DNA of 64,000 nt from Cymodocea nodosa. Taxonomy: Eukaryota; Streptophyta; Magnoliopsida; Alismatales; Cymodoceaceae. The translations under genes and the position numbers were made by a program. The notes beneath the pieces are model-generated. The model searched no databases. It was given only the letters and a program-made list of their open reading frames with translations, and was not told where the DNA came from. The stretch covers positions 12,643,001 through 12,707,000 of the forward strand of contig CM072336.1 of NCBI GenBank assembly GCA_036874045.1. The letters run 5' to 3'. Shown one piece after another: positions 56,641 to 64,000 of this stretch; within the stretch, counting starts at the first letter, position 1; each line of letters opens with the position of its first letter.

Positions 56641-58858
56641 TTACAGTATAAGTAGATGGTTGATACATTTAATTTCTTTTCTTAATTTATCTACTTTCTT
56701 CTGGAGTTTTTCTAATTGTTGCTCTAACTGATTTATATGCTCTACAACCCCTCTAATTTCTCTAGAAGATCCTATAACAAATGTTCCAACAACAGCAATC
56801 AAATAATTCTTGTATCTTTCACCGAGATGGCCCTGGATTTCATCTTTTTGGATGCCCATTTGGTGAAGTTAATACTGTCTACCATTAGTAGTGGAATCAG
56901 ATCTCCATAGAATAATTTTTTTGTGTTGCCCTTAACTTGGAGATAAAAACAGACCTGTTTACTTGAATTTTGTTCACAACTGCATATGTGGCCCATTTAA
57001 CAAACTGACTTAATTCTATATCATGACCTTGTCGTTGGTAGACATTTTTAATCAAAATGTTAGCTACCATGTGTGCTTTACCATTTAAGTACTTCAATCT
57101 GTTTAATAATGGCACACTAGGATTGATAGCTAAACAATCTTTTATTTCCTGTTCTGTCCACTTGACTATAGTTGTACTCTCAAGAATTTCTTTTCCTTCA
57201 TTTCTGAGTCCAAAAATATTGTGGAGAAGCTTTGGTGTTATCAGTACATCAGCTTACTCCACGTTGGAAATTAATCCTCTTTCCTCATCTCTTAAATTTG
57301 CATAAAAATAGGGTACTAGATTTTCATACATTGCATACCCTTTCTACTGAGAAATAAATTACAGTAGACCTTGGAACTCAAATAATTCTTTAATGTCCTC
57401 CATGGCATTGTAGTTTACTGGTCTACTATATATAATATCAAACCCCTTTATCTCTTCATATTTATTCATTGCTTCCTGACTCCAAAAACATACGTCATTC
57501 AAAACTTGTTGTTGGGAAGGGTTAGGAATCTGAAATTGTTCTTCTACTAGGGTTTGTTTTTCTGCTGCTTCCTCAAGGTGCTAAACTAGTGTTTGTTGAA
57601 AATGATCTGGAGATTCCTACAATTCAATTCCTACTTCTGTCTATGGTGGAGAGCCAACAGAACTCTCCACTTTTTTTCCTTGTACTTTCTCAATAAATTA
57701 TTGAAGAGTCTCTCCCTCTTTAGTGGAATCTGTTGAGTCATTTCCTCTTTGTTCAGTATGTTCTTGTTCAGCTTTTTCTGTTTTCTCTTCCTCCTCACAA
57801 CCAATCTCTAATGTCACTATTTTTTCTGAATCATTAATAGATTGGGAATCAGCTTCTACCCTAATTATTTCTTCTATTTGTGCAAGTTGCAGGCTAATTT
57901 CAGCTTGTTTTTCTTCTCTTCTTTACTTTTGCTGCTGCTTCTACTGCTCCTCCTTAGATTCGGATAAAAGATTAACAAAAATGGGCTCTTTAGGCCCTAC
58001 TGATAATATAGGCTTAGATTTAACTATTTCCTCAGCCTTAGACACCTTTTCTTTTTCTTTTATTCTTCTTATTAGTTATGTCTGTTCTTCCTCTTCTTCC
58101 TCTAAGACTAAGTTAACAAAATTGGGCTCTCCAAGCCCTTGAGCCACATGTACTAACTCTTCTTACTTAACATTTACTGGTTTGGAAGGACCAACTTCAA
58201 TTTCTCTCGTAACTAGTGATCTAGCTACTTCAGAATGCTGTTCTAATTTAATTTTATATTGGGCCTTCAACTTATCTTTGGTCCTCTTCTTACATAGTGT
58301 ATCATAAAGTAAATGAGTCTTTGCCATAGCCATATCTTCAAAATTTCCTTGGTTCTTGGCAACTTTCACAAGCTCTGCAAATTCTCTCCATTCCTTTGGC
58401 ATTGATGACCCCAAAAATGCTTCTCTTCCTAGCGACCTAGGCGGTGGAATTGATGGTCCTGGCTGTTGTTCCTTTGTAGCAGGTTTTTCAACAGCAGACT
58501 CTTTAGCCACTTTCTTTTGTTGCTCCCTAATGTCCCATCAGGCATGTCTAGCAATATATCTTACAAACCACAATCGTGACTTGCACTAGATCAACTCTAA
58601 GGCAACCTCATTATTTGGTCTTATTCTACTTTCTTTATTCGCAGCCATCTCTATTGCTACTTTGATTCTAGTTTCTATTATCTGAGGTATCCTAATATTT
58701 AAATCAACCAAAACTCTTGTCTAGTAGAAAATATCAGATTCTACCTTTTCTAATTCTTTTTCTCGTGTTGTGTTCCTAATCTTTTGTTGTGTATGCCATT
58801 CCTCTGATTCCCTAAGAAATCTTGTAGTGTCAACTGCTTCCCAAAATTCTAGCATCAT
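56641..58858 (-). pseudogene. G3 ORFx
   Basis: It starts MMLEFWEAVDTTRFL (58858), related to G2 11930. A stretch 58510-58163 is open (SMPKEWREFAELVKVAKNQG; KDKLKAQYKIKLEQHSEVA, cf. G2 EKMRAQYKIKVEQH). The middle is acidic with Glu runs. The C-terminal domain (57480-56641) has RPVNYNAMEDIKELFEFQGL, PLLNRLKYLNGKAHMVANIL and a final coiled coil (INQLEQQLEKLQKKVDKLRK). It has several stops and frameshifts. Function is unknown; see G2 ORFx. Confidence 0.72.
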
Positions 58859-59640
58859 CTTGTATCTTCGTGGTGTTACGGAACAAAATGGAACGATTTT
58901 GATCTCTATTGTTCTAAGTTCTAAATGATTTCTGCAGATAATGCCCTCAAATCCTAAGTTTTAGTATAAATAAACCCTAAGTTTTTGGTGGGTAATCGGG
59001 TCATTTTCTTGCGTAAACTATCACTACTTACATATACTACTTTGTGGAGTTACGGTTAACTCCACGGACTAAGTCCATGGACTTACCTTAAGTACTTTGT
59101 TGGGTTATGCTTAACTCAATGGAGAAAGTTCGTTGGGTTATGCTTAACTTAACGAAGTAAGTTCATTAAGTTAAGCATAACTAAACAGACTTCCCATACA
59201 GTTATACTAATAATACATTGGAAATACAATACAAAAACTTTGGTCTATACCGAAAAAAAAAAAATTTTTGGTCTGACCGATTCTTGATTTTACTTTTCTT
59301 ACTTTTGGTCAGGTTGTTATATTTTCTCAGTTGAACTGAAATTAAATACATTATTATTATTATTATTTATTTTCTTTTAGTTAGTTTTTTTTTTAATTTA
59401 GTTTTATATTTGGCTGAACCGATACCATGTTTTGGTCAAACTGACACTTTTACTTAATATAATATATATATTTTCCTCTTTTTTTAGTTGTAGTTAGACC
59501 GATGAATCATTTTGTTATGACCGTAACAAAGTTTTTTCTTTTAATATATGTTTCGGTAAGATTGATAATTTCTTTTAGTTGAACCGTTACTATATTTAAA
59601 ATAAGTTTTTTTTCTTTCAAGTAAACATATGTATATTTAC
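58859..59640 (-). promoter_or_regulatory. G3 spacer between integrase and ORFx
   Basis: No ORF is seen. GTTGAGTTA-type motifs lie at 59045-59195, and CGGTT/AACCG-type and T-rich stretches at 59245-59600, in the same order as G2 11341-11929. Confidence 0.5.
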
Positions 59641-60957
59641 TTAATAAAGCTCGAATAGTCCTCTACTCTTCTTCTATAATTCTAGAAGAACTTTTTGGAA
59701 TTTTTAGAATAGGTCTAAGTCTTTGTCCATTTACTTTAAATATATTCTGATTTTTAGGATTTTCAATTTCAATAGCTCCACAGGAATAAATATTTCGAAA
59801 TGTGTAAGGTCTTGCCCATCTAGATCTCAATTTTCCTAGATGGTTATGAAGTCTATTCATATATAGATATACTTCTTGTCCTATTTCAAAAGTTTTTGGA
59901 ATAATTTTCTTGTCATGCCAAAGCTTCATTTTATCTTTTTCTTTATAGTTTTCAAATAAGCTTCATTCATAAATTCTTCTAATTCAATCAATTGCATTTT
60001 TCTATTTTCAGCAACTTGATTTAAATTAGTATTCAGAGTTTTTAATGCCCAATAAGCTTTATGTTCAATTCCAATTAGTAAATGGTAACTTTTTCCATAT
60101 ACTATCGTAAAAGGTGACATACCTAAGCTTGTCTTCTAAGCAATTCTATAAACCCAAAGTGCATCTATTAATTTATTAGCTTAATCTGTTCTTGTAGGAT
60201 TTACTACTTTTTCTAAGATTAACTTAATTTGTTTGTTTGCACTTTCTACTTATCCACTTGTTTGCAGATGATATGCTATTTCTATTTTGTGATTTACTCC
60301 ATATTTCTTCATTAAGGCTTCAAAACTTCTATTATAGAAATGAGTTCCTCTATCACTAACAATAGCTTTAGGTATTCCAAATCTAGCAATTACATTGGTT
60401 CTAATAAAATGTATTACCACTTTGTTGTCATTAGTTTTTGTAGGAATAACTTCTATTCATTTAGATACATAATCCACCCCCAACAATATATAATTAAATT
60501 GATTAGACATAGGAAATGGACTCATAAAATCTATTCCCCACACATCAAAGATTTCAACTTCAACAATAGGATTCAGAGGCATCATATTTCTCTTTGATAT
60601 TCTTCCTATTTGTTGACATCTTAAACAACTTAAATAGTATTTATGAGCATCTTTGAATAGTGTTGGCTAATAGAATCCACATTATAGAATTTTGGTAGTA
60701 ATTTTCCCTGAATCAAAATGTCCTCCACATGCTTGGTCATGATAGAAAGACAATATGCTCTGATATTTAGTTTCTAGAACACACCTCCTTAAAATTGGAT
60801 CAAGATATTTCTTAAATAAGTATGGGTCTTTCCAATAGTAATATTTTACTCTTGAAAAGAACAATTTCTTATCCGGTCTATTCCAATCCTTAGGTGATAA
60901 ACTAGTAACTAAGTAATTAATTATGTCTACATACCAAGGCATTGTGTTTATGGTCAT
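59641..60957 (-). pseudogene. int: G3 integrase
   Basis: The start MTINTMPWYVDIINYLVTSL is shared with G2 10018. It has the zinc-binding His/Cys region (FYHDQACGGHFDSGK), core Asp in DFMSPFPMSNQFNYILLGVD, and the C-terminal part 59929-59663 (VYLYMNRLHNHLGKLRSRWA; FKVNGQRLRPIL) which is open here though broken in G2. Several stops occur between 60120 and 60660. Confidence 0.85.
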
Positions 60958-62800
60958 TAATTGTTCATTAGGAAAATTATCCTTAATTTCAATGTTTGAT
61001 TTTTCTATTTGTAATCTTGATAAATGGTCTCCTACTAATTCTCACAACCTTTTTTATCTTTAATTTCTAGATCAAATTCTTGTAATAATAATATCCAATG
61101 GATCAATCTAGGTTTAGTCTTTTTCTTTACTATTAGGTGTTTTAAAGCTGAATGATCTGTGTATACTATCACTTTAGCTCCAATCAAATATGATCTAAAC
61201 TTTCTAAGGCAAACACAATAGCTAACAGTTCTTTTTGAGTAGTAAAAATGATCTAATATCTTTTACTGATTTAGATTCTGGTAGATGAGAAATTACTTCT
61301 ATCTTAGCTTTGTCTATTTCTAACCCTTTCTTTGAAACAACATGTCCCAAGACTATTCCTTGTTTAACTATGAAGTGACATTTTTCCCAATTTAGAACTA
61401 GATTTTTTTCCACACAGCATTTTAATACTTGGTCTAAATGATTTAAACACACTTCATATGAAGTTCCATACATAGTAAAATCATCCATAAATATTTCTAA
61501 AAATTCTTCAATCATTCTAGTGAATATGCCCTGCATACACCTTTAAAAGCTAGCTAGTGCATTGCATAATCCGAATGACATCCTCTTAAAAGCATAAGTT
61601 TCATTAGGACATGTGAAAGTTGTTTTCTCTTGATCCTCTAATGCTACTAGAACTTGTTATATCTTGAATACTCGTTTAGGAAATAAAAATTTTCTTTCCC
61701 TACTAATTTCTCTAGAATTCGGTCTATAAAAGGTAAGGGAAAATGATCTTTCCTAGTTACAACATTCAGCTTTCTATAGTCTATACATACTCTCCAGCCT
61801 AATTGAATTCTAATAGGTATCAAGTCCTGACTTTCATTCCTAATAACTGTTAATCCTTATTTCTTGGGAACTACATAGATTGGACTAACTCATGAGCTAT
61901 CAGAAATTAGATAAATTATGTCATTATCTAACCATTTCACTATTTCCTTCCTGATTACTTCTTTAAGGTTTGGATTTAATCTCCTCTCAGGAATTCTAAC
62001 TGGTTTAGCATTCTCTTCTAAATATATGTGGTGACAACATAAAGTTGCACTTAACCCTTTTATATCAGTCATAGTCCATCCTATTGCTTCTTTATAAGTT
62101 TTTACTACATTTTTTAATTTAGAAATTTGATCCTCTTTTAAATCTAAAGCAATAATGATTGGACATATTCATTTTTCTTCTAGAAATATATAGGTTAATT
62201 CAGGAGCTAAAGGTTTTAAATCTAAATGTTGACCATCAGAAACTAGGGCTCCTAATTGAACATTTTCATCTTCTATATTATCCTTTGCTTGATCTCCCTC
62301 TACATCTATGCTTTTACTTACTTCTAAAGTTTTAGAATCTAATTGCCTATTTAATTCTTCTTGAATCACATCATCTAGCATATCTCCTTCATCCTTTAGA
62401 AAGTCTATAGTATGTAAGGGCATTTCTAACTCCTCAAACTTTTCTAGTTTGAAAATGATTAATTGAATATCCTTATTGCCATATGCTAACTTCATCACTC
62501 TAGTTTTATAATTTATAACAGCCCTTGATGTTACTAAGAATGGTCTTCCCAAAATTAAAGATGTATCATGATTCTGATGCTTAATTTGTTGGGAATCCAA
62601 TATCACAATATCAATAGAATATATGAAGTTTTTGATTTTAATTAGGACATCTTCTATTTTTCCTCTAGGGTATCTTATACTCTGTCAACTAATTGAATGA
62701 TAGTCCTAGTAGGGATTAAGCCTTCTAATCCTAAGAATGCAAATATACCACTAAGTATAACATTTATACCTGCACCTAGGTCTATTAAGGTTTTTTCCAG
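60958..62800 (-). pseudogene. pol: G3 protease, reverse transcriptase and RNase H fragment
   Basis: Protease has IDLGAGINV (about 62780). RT has SLILGRPFLVTSRAVINYKT upstream, IPERRLNPNLKEVIRKEIVK, and a catalytic FMDD in [11 protein letters not shown] (near 61485). Near 61244 sequence jumps from 'KDIRSF' to the RNase H 'KELLAIV' region: about 300 bp present in G2 (9420-9725) are missing. The remaining RNase H has [10 protein letters not shown]. Stops are frequent. Confidence 0.87.
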
Positions 62801-62988
62801 AATGGTATTTCCTATGGTGCATGATATAATAGCGATTCCTAGATCAAATAACTTTTTAGGAATTTGTGGTAGAAATAGAGAACTACTTTACTCAGCTAAA
62901 AAGACTTTCTTTAAAACTTTTCACTCTCTTTTCTTAGTACACCAATCCTTAAGAAATTTAGCACAAGGTGGCATTTTCTGTAATAAAT

Positions 62989-63996
62989 CTAACAAAGGAA
63001 TGTTAACTTGTACTTTTTTAAAAATTTCTCTAATTTTTTCTTTTTTTCAAAAAATGTTTTTTGTAATCTTTCAAGATAGGGTGCTAATGATTGTGATTTA
63101 TAAGATTCTTTTCCTTTCATTTCATTTGTTTGATCATTTTTAATATCTTTTTCAGATCTAGATTTTTCTTCATTGTCCTCTAAATTTTTAGATAATATGT
63201 TTTCATTATCATCTTTAATTTTGTTCTTATCCACCTTCACATTACTTTTTTTTTGAATTCTTGGTAGTATATCAGTTCCAGATCTTAATGTTATACATAC
63301 ATCTTCCAAATTTTCATTACTTCCATAATGTTCTTGTATTTCATTTTCATGATTTTGATCTTCTCTTGTTTTTAGTTTTAACTTACATTCTTTAAATTCT
63401 ATTTCTTTGGTATTTTCTTTTGTCTGTATGTTTTGCAATAAATCTGTAACATTAAAGTTTTCATTTATATTTTCCTATTGCATAACTTGTAATTTCATTG
63501 TTAATTCATCAAGTGCTTTTAGCTTTCTTTCAAGATCATCTAGTGTCATTGCATTCAATTTTTGATCAATTTTCATTATGGTTTTTTCCATTTCATATGT
63601 GATATCAATTTTAGGTTCTGAATATTCTTCCCTATAATTTAATTGGTTGACTTCTTGTTGCTGACACATGTATTGTTCCAGTTTGTCCATGTTTTGCTCT
63701 AAACTATGCTCAAGTCTGTCATACCTATCCTAAACTTCCTTATCTCTCAACATATTACTTGTTCTAAACTGACCATTAGTTAGGTAAACTATAAGATTCT
63801 CATACTCAACTCTATTATATTGAATATAATTCATTTGTTGTTCATGTGATCTAACCATCTGCAATTGTCTTAGTTTCAAACAATCAGAGATGTCATGACC
63901 TTCCAAATTGCAGAATCTACATATGCTAACTACAAGTTTCAAAAATCTTTGAGCATAAGTATATACCATATTCTCAATTATATAATAAAAACACAC
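62989..63996 (-). pseudogene. G3 ORF1: intact zinc knuckle plus charged linker
   Basis: 63996-63730 holds a perfect CCHC knuckle, CRFCNLEGHDISDC (residues 26-39), the form from which the damaged G1 and G2 copies derive. A stop at 63728 (Trp in G1), one at 63473 and a frame break divide it from the linker 63438-62989 (Lys/Glu/Asn-rich). As in G1 and G2 no capsid domain precedes the knuckle, within the window. Confidence 0.8.
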
Positions 63997-64000
63997 AACA

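Larger units (their letters stand above)
53341..64000 (-). mobile_element. G3, Athila-like retrotransposon, same permuted layout (runs off right edge)
   Basis: Read on the minus strand from 64000: zinc knuckle/linker, protease, RT, RNase H, integrase, ORFx, gag capsid, F-box gene, then an abrupt end at the G4 joint, without 3' LTR. Every spacer matches its G2 counterpart in kind. The primer site and 5' LTR should lie just beyond 64000. It is broken by many stops and a deletion between RT and RNase H. Confidence 0.9.

Overview
The window is plant nuclear DNA, almost certainly from a dicot-type angiosperm (the species cannot be told). It is AT-rich, full of nested LTR retrotransposons of lineages found only in plants, and holds one large intact host gene. 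No tRNA, rRNA or CRISPR was recognised. Element names used here are G1-G4 (Ty3/gypsy, Athila-like, LTRs about 2.26 kb, tRNA-Asp primer site), C1 and C2 (Ty1/copia, SIRE/Maximus-like, LTRs about 1.6 kb, initiator-Met primer site) and C3 (a copia relic).

Layout. 1-4326 is the 5' portion of G1 on the minus strand, running off the left edge; its 5' LTR is split into 3178-4326 and 32838-33957 by insertion of G2. G2 (plus strand, 4327-32837) is itself interrupted inside its gag gene by C1 (15571-26601). 33958 to about 38800 is a host island with a 785-codon intronless gene for a multi-pass membrane protein (35330-37687). Next come old TE debris, the C3 RNase H relic (39290-39766) and a gypsy LTR, G4 (39767-41237 continuing at 53191-53300), which is interrupted by C2 (41238-53190). 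53341-64000 is G3, minus strand, running off the right edge.

The gypsy elements have an unusual plan, seen in full in G2 and independently in the visible part of G3: LTR, primer site, zinc-knuckle protein, linker, protease, RT, RNase H, integrase, a separate ORF (called ORFx), then the gag capsid domain, then an F-box protein gene, then the polypurine tract and LTR. The capsid gene lies at the 3' side of pol, and a host-type F-box gene rides in the element. Spacers before the ORFs carry clusters of the same short inverted motif (GTTGAGTTA / TAACTCAAC), and two show promoter-like or intron-like signals, which suggests separate transcription units.

The copia elements share two modules with the gypsy elements although the superfamilies differ: ORFx (C-terminal domain alike in both) and a noncoding block of about 900 bp. 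Both families also carry G-box (CACGTG) arrays and the GTTGAGTTA-type motif in their LTRs. All element genes seen are damaged by stops and frameshifts, so the window is a record of past activity; the host gene is intact.
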